From positions 1 to 33,614 of the forward strand of contig JAFMBM010000036.1 in assembly GCA_017858515.1 (NCBI GenBank): a stretch of 33,614 bases of DNA, read 5' to 3'. This document shows, one piece after another, positions 9,418 through 17,900 of the stretch. The notes under the pieces were generated by a model. That model worked only from the letters and a program-made list of their open reading frames with translations, was not told the origin of the DNA and searched no databases. Numbering within the stretch: the first letter of the stretch is position 1; the number at the start of each line of letters is the position of its first letter. The stretch comes from Cryomorphaceae bacterium (GTDB lineage Bacteria > Bacteroidota > Bacteroidia > Flavobacteriales > Schleiferiaceae). A program made the position numbers and the translations under genes.

Positions 9418-9442
9418 AAAAGAGGGCAAAGCCCTCTTTTTT
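9416..9442. terminator. Bidirectional intrinsic terminator
   Basis: A 12-bp perfect stem with a three-base loop: the A-rich arm ends in GAGGGC at 9427, the loop AAA is 9428-9430, and GCCCTC runs into a T-tract ending at 9442. Because the A-run on one side mirrors the T-run on the other, it can stop transcription from both the SET gene (+) and the lipoprotein gene (-). The left arm begins inside the SET stop codon. Confidence 0.9.
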
Positions 9443-9456
9443 ACAACCAATCCATT

Positions 9457-10011
9457 CTATAGAATCTCTACCTGAAAAGGTAATTCGACATCGGTCTCGC
9501 CCAGTTGAGAATCACCTGGTGCATTTGCCTTAACTCCTGGTTGGTGTTTCAACAAAATCGTTAATATGCCAGTGGAATTAGTGGTGGTTTCCCAAGAAGT
9601 GTGAATCCCTAAGGGTCTACCTTCACTGTCGAGGTCATTGTAGAAAACATTCATACCTAGCCCTTGACTTTTCTCATAGAATACCTGATGATCTGAAGCT
9701 TCTGCTTGAATTTCATCCGTAAGATCAAGGGTTGGACTTTTACTTTCATCTAAAAAGAGCACCGACGTTAGATAGGAAGTATTGGCCGCTAAACGAATAG
9801 TATCGAAGCGAAGAAAGCTATTACCTCCATCTCCATCTGGATCAGAGTACGCAAATTGCAATCGATTACCATTTTCGTCTTCACAGATTATCAAAAGGCT
9901 GGTAATTACTTCTTGATCATTTTGGCTTGGAGGATTGTTTACTTTATTGTTGTCTTTTTCACAAGATGAAAAAGCTAAAGAAAGGCTTAAGATTAGGAAA
10001 ATTTGTTTCAT
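9457..10011 (-). CDS. TonB-receptor-associated lipoprotein (type 1 periplasmic-binding-fold-like family)
   Basis: This is a 184-residue predicted lipoprotein. The signal peptide ends at a lipobox-like FSSC with C17 as the lipidated residue. The mature part is a single beta-rich domain with DPDGDGG (57-63), ASDHQVFYE, FYNDLDSEGRPLG and a C-terminal GETDVELPFQVEI. This pattern matches a common Bacteroidota family usually annotated as 'type 1 periplasmic binding fold' protein, found beside TonB-dependent receptors. The acidic DxDxDG segment could bind calcium or another cation; that is inference. It follows the receptor gene by 12 bp, so it probably works with it at the outer membrane. Its stop is TAG, immediately before the shared terminator. 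Confidence 0.8.
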   Translation of the reverse strand: MKQIFLILSLSLAFSSCEKDNNKVNNPPSQNDQEVITSLLIICEDENGNRLQFAYSDPDGDGGNSFLRFDTIRLAANTSYLTSVLFLDESKSPTLDLTDEIQAEASDHQVFYEKSQGLGMNVFYNDLDSEGRPLGIHTSWETTTNSTGILTILLKHQPGVKANAPGDSQLGETDVELPFQVEIL

Positions 10012-10023
10012 TTCGTTTTGTTG

Positions 10024-12309
10024 TTAGTTTGTTTTTGAATTAAAATAGAAGGTCCATTGAACCTTCAGGTTTGTACCAGAAGCATCGGCGAAATATCTAA
10101 ATCGATCTAGAAAATCTCTGTACTTCTGGTTAAATGCATTGTCAACACTTATTCGTAATCGCCATTTATACTTATACGAATAGGCTATGGCGGCGCCTAC
10201 CAAAGTGTAGGTTGGTGGGGGGGGAGCATAGTCCATATATGTAGTTGGAATGAGTTTTTGTTGAAAAATCCACTGATTTGAAATACTTAAATTCAAGGCT
10301 TTTGAAAACTGTAGGCTCAACTCATTCCAGAGACTGTTACCTGGCATAAAATACAAAGCTTCACCTCTTTCTAAATCTCTATGGTAAAGAAAGGATACCA
10401 TCCCATTATACGTTAGCACCTTATTGTTATTAAAATTCCAAACTCTGTCTAAAAAGATGTCGAGACCTGATATAAGTGCTATGGTTTGATCGAAGTTAAA
10501 GGCAGGATAAGCGCCTCGAATGGTTAAAATAGGCTCTCCTGGAATAGTTTGCATAAACCCTTGAACATATTTCAGATAAGGACTTACCTCCAACTTCCAT
10601 CCCTTCAACATTCGGTGTATCTCCAACTGCAAATCAACACTTCGCTCTGGACCCATTCTAGCGTTTCCTATTTCATAGCTGGCTTGACCATGATGAATGC
10701 CGTTTACAAACCTTTCATATACACTGGGAGCACGAAAAACCCTCCCTAAAGAGAGTGAATTCCAATTTCCTTTTGAGTTTGGTTTGGAAGCAACACTAAG
10801 CCAGCCGCTGAAACCTGAAAAGGAGTCTGATTGCTGTTCTACCTCTCCGTTCTCGTTGAGAAAGATATTGAAGTAATCTGCATCCGTTCTCAATCCAACA
10901 CAGAAAAGGCTTCGATCACTTTCCCACTGCAAGGTTTGAAGAGCAAACCAAGAATTTCGTTGATAGTTTGGAATAAAAAACCTCCCTTGGTAGGTATTCG
11001 TTTGCCACATCCCCCCTATTCTCGTTTCTGAGGTCCATTGATCCTGTGAAAAGCTATATCCAACATCAAGAAGATGAGTTGTAATGGAGAGACGAAGGTC
11101 TGAGGAGTTTAACGACGACTGAATATCGAATTCATCTCTAAAATTCACTTGTCGGGAATAGGATAACAGCCATCGTTGATGATTGGAAGGATTATATGAA
11201 ATTTGAGACTTAAACATCTCATGAAGAACAGATTGCCTTGGCTCTCCAATTTCGTACGAAAAGGGAGTTGGAAACAATGGATTACCCCTTTCTATTGCTA
11301 ATTCCAGATCCGTTAGGTTTCGAACCTGACTGGCTCTAAGTAAACCGAAATCGGCTAAATACTTAGAATAATAGATTTCAGATTTCCATTTCGCATTTAC
11401 ACTCATCCATTCCATCTTCCCTCCCCAATCGAAAATAGAGGCCGCCGTATTATTGAGAAAATAATCTGGCGATTTCAAATCACCCGAGCGCGAGCCTGCC
11501 CAATTGACCCTCCAAGCCAAGTCTCCTAAAAAAGAGACTCTACCTTCCGCTAAGTAGGCAGCAAAGATCCCTCTTCCATTCGAGTTTAATCCTTGATTTC
11601 CAACTACCTGCCAGCCTTTTTCCTTTCTAATAGGTCCTTTAGAAACCACAATTGCTCCAGATAAAGCTTCAGGGCCATAGATCATTGCCGAAGCTCCTTT
11701 TACAACCACCAATTCCTTTGTGAAGGCGGTTTGCACTTCAGGTGCATGATCAAAGCCCCATTGCTGGCCAGATAATCGAACCCCTTCCGAAAGGATCAGC
11801 AATCGATTACCAGTTAAACCTTGAAGAATTGGCTTATGAATCGTCCCTCCTGCAGAAATTGTATTTGACAAGGCTTTACCTCTCAATATTTCCGCCAAAT
11901 CTTTACCCGATTCATTGTTTAAAGTCAATCCATCAATCCGTTTACTTGGAAGGTAGAGCCTCTCCTTTCTTTCATAACCCACTACTATCTCCTGGAGTAG
12001 AGACGATAAGGGATTAAGTTCAAAGCTCCATAGAGTATCGGAATTCACCTTTCTCTTTACTTCAACGGGGCCATAACCTGCAGCATTTATTCTGAATTGT
12101 ATTTGGCTACTACTAGCATAATAGATTAGAATACCCTCCTGGTTCCCCAATGATACAACACTATCTTTTTCAAGAATATAAGCGTTGTCCACTGGCATTT
12201 TAGAACGGCTATCCCTAACTTCTATATGTACAGTAAAAGGCCTGCTGCCCTCCTGTCCTCTTACCCCAAGGGATAAAAACAGAAGGAGCAACAAGATTAT
12301 TCTATTCAA
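10024..12309 (-). CDS. TonB-dependent outer-membrane receptor
   Basis: This 761-residue outer-membrane transporter is energised by TonB-ExbBD. It has a signal peptide (residues 1-19, MNRIILLLLLFLSLGVRGQ), then a carboxypeptidase-regulatory-like N-terminal domain (about 25-100). A plug domain follows (about 105-230), with SLLQEIVVGYERK as the TonB-box region, ILRGKALSNTISAGGTIHKP, and VVVKGASAMIYGPEALSGAIVV. The C-terminal beta-barrel ends in VQWTFYF. The plug motif GQQWGFDHAPEV recurs in Bacteroidota receptors that sit beside metal-handling genes, which with the His-rich neighbour suggests a metal or metal-complex substrate (inferred). The start is TTG: an in-frame TAG lies four codons upstream, and no ATG precedes the signal peptide. 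An AGGAG at 12316-12320 is ideally spaced for it. Confidence 0.88.
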   Translation of the reverse strand: MNRIILLLLLFLSLGVRGQEGSRPFTVHIEVRDSRSKMPVDNAYILEKDSVVSLGNQEGILIYYASSSQIQFRINAAGYGPVEVKRKVNSDTLWSFELNPLSSLLQEIVVGYERKERLYLPSKRIDGLTLNNESGKDLAEILRGKALSNTISAGGTIHKPILQGLTGNRLLILSEGVRLSGQQWGFDHAPEVQTAFTKELVVVKGASAMIYGPEALSGAIVVSKGPIRKEKGWQVVGNQGLNSNGRGIFAAYLAEGRVSFLGDLAWRVNWAGSRSGDLKSPDYFLNNTAASIFDWGGKMEWMSVNAKWKSEIYYSKYLADFGLLRASQVRNLTDLELAIERGNPLFPTPFSYEIGEPRQSVLHEMFKSQISYNPSNHQRWLLSYSRQVNFRDEFDIQSSLNSSDLRLSITTHLLDVGYSFSQDQWTSETRIGGMWQTNTYQGRFFIPNYQRNSWFALQTLQWESDRSLFCVGLRTDADYFNIFLNENGEVEQQSDSFSGFSGWLSVASKPNSKGNWNSLSLGRVFRAPSVYERFVNGIHHGQASYEIGNARMGPERSVDLQLEIHRMLKGWKLEVSPYLKYVQGFMQTIPGEPILTIRGAYPAFNFDQTIALISGLDIFLDRVWNFNNNKVLTYNGMVSFLYHRDLERGEALYFMPGNSLWNELSLQFSKALNLSISNQWIFQQKLIPTTYMDYAPPPPTYTLVGAAIAYSYKYKWRLRISVDNAFNQKYRDFLDRFRYFADASGTNLKVQWTFYFNSKTN
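10217..10224. repeat. Run of eight G (C8 on the coding strand) in the TonB receptor gene
   Basis: The eight-base homopolymer encodes the prolines of YAPPPPTY near the C-terminal third of the barrel. Tracts of this length can slip and cause frameshifts. A Pro-rich motif at this position is also common in the family, so the tract may simply reflect protein conservation. Confidence 0.6.
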
Positions 12310-12315
12310 ATTTAT

Positions 12316-12320
12316 CTCCT
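12316..12320 (-). promoter_or_regulatory. Shine-Dalgarno-like AGGAG ahead of the TonB receptor TTG start
   Basis: AGGAG lies six bases before the TTG at 12307-12309. Strong Shine-Dalgarno sites are uncommon in Bacteroidota, where most starts here show none. The site supports the unusual TTG start of the receptor. Confidence 0.55.
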
Positions 12321-12347
12321 ATTAAGTTAAACTTCAAAGCCTTGAAA

Positions 12348-12677
12348 TTAACTTACAGGAGGACCTCGAACTCTTTGATTAAGGGAATTGGTAGAAACTT
12401 TTTTATCAGGAATAAAAAAGTTATGTTCAATAAAAATAGGGCTGAAAACCCAAGAATTAGAGTTATCCGGAATGAAATATCGTAAAGGAAGGTAATGACA
12501 TATTGGACAGAGGTGATGTAATTCAGCATCACAGATCTCGCCAAAACCTAAATCGGCATGATGCTCATGATCCGAAGTATGCTCGTGTACATGAAAAAGG
12601 TCTACTGTCTGATTTTGAATGCTAAGAAGCACTAAAAAAAGACCAATACACTTTCTCATGAAACCCGACATTCTCAT
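12348..12677 (-). CDS. Small His/Cys-rich, membrane-anchored protein, probable metal binding
   Basis: This 109-residue protein has a hydrophobic N-terminal segment (about residues 8-21) that is a signal peptide or anchor. A histidine cluster follows (H29, H31, H33, H37, H39, H40), then a CPICH motif (C57, C60, H61) with C49 and H54-H55 nearby. The C-terminus reads VRGPPVS. Small proteins with an HxH cluster, a CPxCxF/H-like motif and a terminal RGPP occur in Bacteroidota just upstream of TonB-receptor genes and resemble the DUF2946 group. Metal binding or sensing in the periplasm is inferred, not shown. The ATG overlaps the hisS stop as ATGA, so it is probably translationally coupled to hisS. 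A second ATG at 12657-12659 (residue 7) is an alternative start. Confidence 0.75.
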   Translation of the reverse strand: MRMSGFMRKCIGLFLVLLSIQNQTVDLFHVHEHTSDHEHHADLGFGEICDAELHHLCPICHYLPLRYFIPDNSNSWVFSPIFIEHNFFIPDKKVSTNSLNQRVRGPPVS

Positions 12678-14002
12678 TTCAGCTTCTCGTACAAATCATT
12701 TTGTGAAAAGCTTGACTGCTCTCCTGTTGCAAGATTTCTTAGCGTTACTTCTTGGTTCAATCGTTCGTTTTCGCCAAGAATAACCAAGAAAGGAATATTT
12801 GATTTTACAGCAAAATCAATTTGTTTTTTCATCTTCGCTGCAACGGGATAAACTTCACAACGCATCCCTTTAGATCTAAGTTCTTGAGCGAGCTTAAAAC
12901 CTATGATGGATGATGCTTCATCCATATTGGCGAAGAGAACCTCAGCGTTCAATCCTATATCATTTGGAAATGAATTCAACTGTTCCATCACTAGCTGAAT
13001 GCGATCCAATCCGAATGAAATGCCTACTCCTGATAAGTCCTTCCAACCGAAAATACCTGTGAGGTCATCATATCTTCCGCCACCGCCTATACTTCCCATA
13101 TCTGCGCCTAAAGCACTTACTTCAAAAATGCATCCTGTATAATAATTCAATCCTCGCGCAAGGCTCAGGTCGAGTTTTAAAGCTGTATTTCCAAGAGGTG
13201 CATTGGAAAGAATAGAACTCAGTTGACGAAGCTCCAACAATCCGCGCTTTGCCGAAGGAATAGATTCTAAGGCTTTTTCTAAAATAGGGAGCAACTTCTC
13301 GAGTGTGCCTTTCGTTAGCAACAACTCTTTTACTTCGGGTTGTATATCAGGAATTCCGGCTTGTCTCCATTCCTCCTCTACTCCATTCCATCCTATTTTA
13401 TCAAGCTTATCAAGGCCGATGGTAAAGGCTACAAGCTTGTCAGATGCTCCTGCTAATTCCGCCAATCCTTGAAGAAGTGATCGGTGATTCAATCGGATTT
13501 CTACTGGAATATTCAACGTATGAAAACTCCTATGATATATATGCAGCAATTCTGCCTCCTGAATGATTCCGGCAGGTCCTACAACGTCGGCATCGCATTG
13601 GGTGAACTCTCTAAATCTTCCCTTTTGAGGACGATCTGCTCTCCAAACATTTTGAATTTGGTAACGCTTAAATGGAAGATTAATATGGTTCCTCTGGTCA
13701 ACCACCATTCTGGCGAAAGGAACCGTTAAATCGTAGCGCAAGGCCTCCTCTATATTCGATTTAATGAACTCAATGGATTGATTTGCCAATGAATTGAGCT
13801 TTTCACCTCTCGGAAGGACCTTAAACATCAATCGATCACCCTCTTCCCCGTATTTACCTGAAAGAGTTTTATTCAACTCAATTGCTGGTGTTTCAATTTG
13901 CCGAAATGCATGTTGCTCAAATACCTCAGTTATGGCATTTACAATGTACTTGCGCTTTGCCATATCATCAGGCAATAAATCTCGGGTTCCTTTTGGGAGC
14001 AT
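12674..14002 (-). CDS. hisS: Histidine-tRNA ligase
   Basis: This 442-residue class II aminoacyl-tRNA synthetase charges tRNA-His. The N-terminal GTRDLLPDD is typical of HisRS. Motif 2 is at 112-136 (YQIQNVWRADRPQKGRFREF, with R121). The histidine-specific HisA loops are ARGLNYYTGCIFEV and GGGGRYDDLTGIFG. Motif 3 is GISFGLDRIQ. The C-terminal anticodon-binding domain (about 350-442) begins at AEVLFANMDE. A predicted promoter lies in the 30-bp gap after the J-domain gene, so hisS can be expressed independently of tamB. Its stop overlaps the start of the His/Cys-rich gene. Confidence 0.96.
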   Translation of the reverse strand: MLPKGTRDLLPDDMAKRKYIVNAITEVFEQHAFRQIETPAIELNKTLSGKYGEEGDRLMFKVLPRGEKLNSLANQSIEFIKSNIEEALRYDLTVPFARMVVDQRNHINLPFKRYQIQNVWRADRPQKGRFREFTQCDADVVGPAGIIQEAELLHIYHRSFHTLNIPVEIRLNHRSLLQGLAELAGASDKLVAFTIGLDKLDKIGWNGVEEEWRQAGIPDIQPEVKELLLTKGTLEKLLPILEKALESIPSAKRGLLELRQLSSILSNAPLGNTALKLDLSLARGLNYYTGCIFEVSALGADMGSIGGGGRYDDLTGIFGWKDLSGVGISFGLDRIQLVMEQLNSFPNDIGLNAEVLFANMDEASSIIGFKLAQELRSKGMRCEVYPVAAKMKKQIDFAVKSNIPFLVILGENERLNQEVTLRNLATGEQSSFSQNDLYEKLK

Positions 14003-14019
14003 GAAAAGAAATTAGCCAA

Positions 14020-14051
14020 CAAAAGTAGCTATTCACCTAGGAAGGCTGCAA
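14020..14051 (-). promoter_or_regulatory. Predicted promoter of hisS
   Basis: On the minus strand, TTG (14049-14051) precedes TACTTTTG (14020-14027) by 21 bases, which fits the Bacteroidota promoter consensus exactly. The -7 element ends 17 bases before the hisS ATG. The 15-base stretch GAATAGCTACTTTTG is also found at the guaA promoter. Confidence 0.6.
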
Positions 14052-14935
14052 TCTTTTATGAGTTGTTTAGCTTCCTTCGATTTTTTCCAATACCAATAAG
14101 TAAAACTATTGTGGTCTATGTTTTCTACAAATGAAAAATCATGAAAAAAGAGGTTCGCCAGTCCTTTTACACCCTTCTTTTTATAGATCTGACGAAGGAA
14201 GCAATCCATTGAATTACTTGAATAAGATGGATCTAGCAAGTCTTTTGGGAAAAATAGTCTGGTTTGGGCAAAGTGGTGCTCTATGGTTTCGGGAAGTAGT
14301 GTTTCAAATTCTACATAATTATACGTTGGATTTGAACGATGATGGACTAGAAGATATTGAACCCCTTCCATAATTGGGAATCCATTTTCCGACACCATCC
14401 AACCCTTGCATTTTCGAGTTCTCATGGTTCCAAAATGTGTTTTTCCATCGCACTTGAAAGAATAGCTAAATTGACGATATCCTACATTTACTACGGTACA
14501 AACGGTAGTATCTGGAGCCTGATCTACCCGAAAATGAGTATAGATATTATTCACTTTCATATACGAGAAGTTTAGAATAATCAAGGCGAAAGGAATAAAC
14601 CAATACTTCTTAATCGACCGCATTTGAGCTTCTTCTTCCTCCTTCTTTCGATTTAGATAGGCTTCACGCATTCTCCGCCTTCTATCTCGAATAGCATCTT
14701 CTGCTTTTTGACGTTTTTCTACCCAATCATTAATTAGCATGCCCGAAGAATTGCTTATCAGCTGGTCGTAGGCATTTTGAACCAAGATAAAATCCTCATT
14801 ATTAGAGTCTAATTCTGGATTTATATCGGGATGATATTTTTTTACAAGTCGTCTGTAGGCTTTCCTAATACTCTGTTCATCCGCACCAAAGGGCAGCTCC
14901 AAAATCCTGTAACATTCTTCGCGACTAAGGTTCAT
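14033..14935 (-). CDS. Membrane-anchored J-domain protein
   Basis: This 300-residue protein begins with a J domain (residues 5-68) holding the HPD motif at 35-37 (KKYHPDINP), which stimulates the ATPase of DnaK-type chaperones. A charged helical stretch follows (72-108, rich in R, K and E), then one transmembrane segment (about 111-126). The C-terminal domain (130-300) carries several cysteines (C145, C160, C176) and a YRQFSYSFKCDGK segment. It has no Gly/Phe region, zinc finger or substrate-binding domain, so it is not DnaJ itself. The J domain would face the cytoplasm. The start overlaps the tamB 3' end by 11 bases, so the two are cotranscribed. A link to outer-membrane assembly is suggested only by that position. 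Confidence 0.85.
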   Translation of the reverse strand: MNLSREECYRILELPFGADEQSIRKAYRRLVKKYHPDINPELDSNNEDFILVQNAYDQLISNSSGMLINDWVEKRQKAEDAIRDRRRRMREAYLNRKKEEEEAQMRSIKKYWFIPFALIILNFSYMKVNNIYTHFRVDQAPDTTVCTVVNVGYRQFSYSFKCDGKTHFGTMRTRKCKGWMVSENGFPIMEGVQYLLVHHRSNPTYNYVEFETLLPETIEHHFAQTRLFFPKDLLDPSYSSNSMDCFLRQIYKKKGVKGLANLFFHDFSFVENIDHNSFTYWYWKKSKEAKQLIKDCSLPR

Positions 14936-17900
14936 CAGCTATTGGAGATTTAGGCTTAATGCCAAAAACTCGGTGAATAAGGTCGTCAAAATCAGTGAAG
15001 TCTGTGGTATAAAATATTCCAAGCCCTTGAGTATACGGAGTAGAGATCTGACCCTGAATTTGATCGTTACTTCTATTGAAGAGCTTTGCTTTAAACCTTC
15101 CATCGGGAGTGATATCATAGGTAACCTCTACATCGCCAATTAAAACCTGATTCTGCGCTTGACCTCCTACAGGCACATCAAACTCACCATTAATTGAAAT
15201 CCGATCATTGAAGACTTTTTTAGAAAGACCTACTTCCAGCTGTTCGCTAAGCTCACCTGGCACTTCAGAACCCACGTAGCTCACGTTTATATCCACAAAA
15301 TTCACCCCTGAATTGAGCCAATTAGACAATTGATCAGTAATGAGTTGATAGGTTAAGTCGGTTCCTGCATTGGGCGAAAACAAACCTGAATTATTTGCAA
15401 GTCCATCATTCATAAAGGCATTCAGGCTCAAAATACTAAACGCCTGACGGGTAAGACGGTCGTTATCGGCCATATAATTAGCCAATTTCGACTGTGCATC
15501 ACTGGTTGCTGAGGGTGCCTTTATTCGGAAATCGATGTTGGGATTCATTAAGTTTTCAGTCAATAGCAGATACAGTTCTATATCTGTTCTAACCCCTTTG
15601 TAATCTTCTAAAATAGGTCCTAAGCTGGTTCTTGTTTGGTAGAGTGCTTGGATGTCGATGGTTGCTTCGAAAGGAGATCCATCCCAAGAAATACTACCCC
15701 CCTTTATTAAGGTAAATTTCTTAGTAATTACATTAGAAAAGCTGAAATTATAAAAACCTTGATCAATACCTACGTTACCAACCATGCTCAATTCACCTGA
15801 ATTACTTATTCCAATTTGAAGCCTACCCTCTCCCCTAGCTGAGATCATCATTCCAGATTGAGGATCTAGGATCACATTCAACAATGCATCTGGAGTAACA
15901 TCCAAATTAAACTCAATTTCCAAACCATTATTTTGTTTTTTAAGCTGATTGGATTCTTCGTTCAAGAGTGCAATTAAATCGGCCGATTTGCTTTTGAATT
16001 CGATAAAACTGCTCCCCCCAATCTCCGTGGGTCCGCCCATCAACAAGGTAAATATTGTGCCTGGCTCTGCCTTTGCGTCTACGGTAAGCTTTAGTTTATT
16101 TAGAGGCCCCTCCACTGCAATTCTCCCTGTACCATAGGCAGTTCCATAATAATAAGAAGAGTGACTTGCATTGGTGTTAAGACATAAGAGCTTTTTGGCA
16201 TCAATTTTTAAGTCGAGATTTAAGTTGGTAAAGTGATCGTGACTGATATTGAGATTTACAGATCCCTTGGTTCCAAACCTAGTGTCTCTCAAAATCGAAT
16301 TCGGCAATTTTATCGAATGGTTGGAAATGTGTAAAACTGGACTTCCTTCTAAGTTGTAATCGGTATTTAAAAAAGGAATGGTAAACGCAGCACCAGGAAG
16401 TTGAATATCTCCTTCAATATTGGGTTTTGCCAGTTGACCTTTTACCAGAATAATTCCATCTGCAAACCCTCTGAGGTTTTCAAATATTCCTTCAACATAT
16501 GGGTTAATTGTACTCAATCGGTATCGATTGAGCTCAAGAGAAAGGTCTGCTTCTGTAGACTTAGTGTTTATTAATCCAGTAAGGTGCAATGTTTTTAACT
16601 CCCCGAGCATCAAAGATGCGTCAATTGAAATCTCCTTAGAATTGGCCTCCCAATCGGTTTTTAGGGCAAGCCTACCTAACTTGGCATCGTTAAACTCGAA
16701 TATCGGAGCGGATAACTCACTATCAATTCTAGGCGTTCCAAAAAGTTGACTTGCACTAATCTTTCCGCTCAAAACCCCTTTGAACCGAGTTTTATATTGA
16801 GCTAAAAAGGGTGAGAGAATATCAAGATTAAGCCCTGCAATTCTTATATCCAAGGCATCATTGGGATTCTCGCTGATTAATCCGTCTATTTCAATGAGCT
16901 CACCATCTGCTAGAAAGTTCACCTCTTTTAGTTCGATGCTTTTGTTTAGAAATGCCACACTTCCGCCCTTAAGACCTTGGATTAAATGACCTGGTAAATT
17001 AATGCTAGAGTTTTTTAAACTAAAGACTAAACTAGAACTATCTGGTCTTGTGAATGCCGCATTTAGTTCGAAAGAATAGCTTGCCGTATCTACCCACATA
17101 GCGCTGAGTCTCATTCTCAATGAATCTACTCCTGGAAGAACAATGAGCTGTATTGAATCTACACTGGATTTTGAGTTTGACAGTTTGGCTATTCGCAATC
17201 GAGCACCAGGTTTATTCTGATAATTACCTATTTGAAAATGCAGATTCTCGGCCTCATATTCCTGATAGCCCAAATATCCCATCACTAACTCCCCAATTAA
17301 TTTATCTTCCTTTTTTAAATAGCTCCCTTTTAATTGTGTGCCTGGTTCTAGTTTTAAGGCTGGAAGAAAAGTTTCAGTAAGTAAGTCGGCATTGTTTATT
17401 CCGATATCAAAAATAAAATCGCCAACAGAGGAAGTATCCGCCCTTGGTTTTCCAGTATATCTATCGAAATACGCTTTCATAAAAGACGGCAAATCAGCAA
17501 GTGAATACTTGCCACGAATATTTGCAGAGACTAAATCTGAATTCAAAGAAAAGGTTGATCCTGTATCGGATTGAAAGGTATTTAAAACGATTTCATCAAA
17601 GAAATGCAGCTTATAATACTCTTCGTATAAGGTTTCCGTAATTCGGATTTCTCCGTTCCAATTGGTCGGAATAACCCCTTTGGCATTCATATCTATCTTG
17701 GTTGAAAGAACTGCAACCGAGTCTTTAACGTAACCCAAACCAGCCAAATCTAACTTTGCCAATTCGGCATGAAACTTATATTCGCCTGAATCTGAGTTCA
17801 ACTCGGCAAGCCCTGAAAAATCAAAATCTAGCAATGGGTCTTTAATACTCAGCTCTCCTGAAAACTGATCTTCTTTAACCCCTCCGTCCAGGCGAATTCC

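Noticed and set aside
12353..12544. A 63-codon ORF inside the His/Cys-rich gene in another frame
   Set aside because: The overlapping frame carries the metal-ligand clusters, the signal segment and the ATGA coupling; this one has none.
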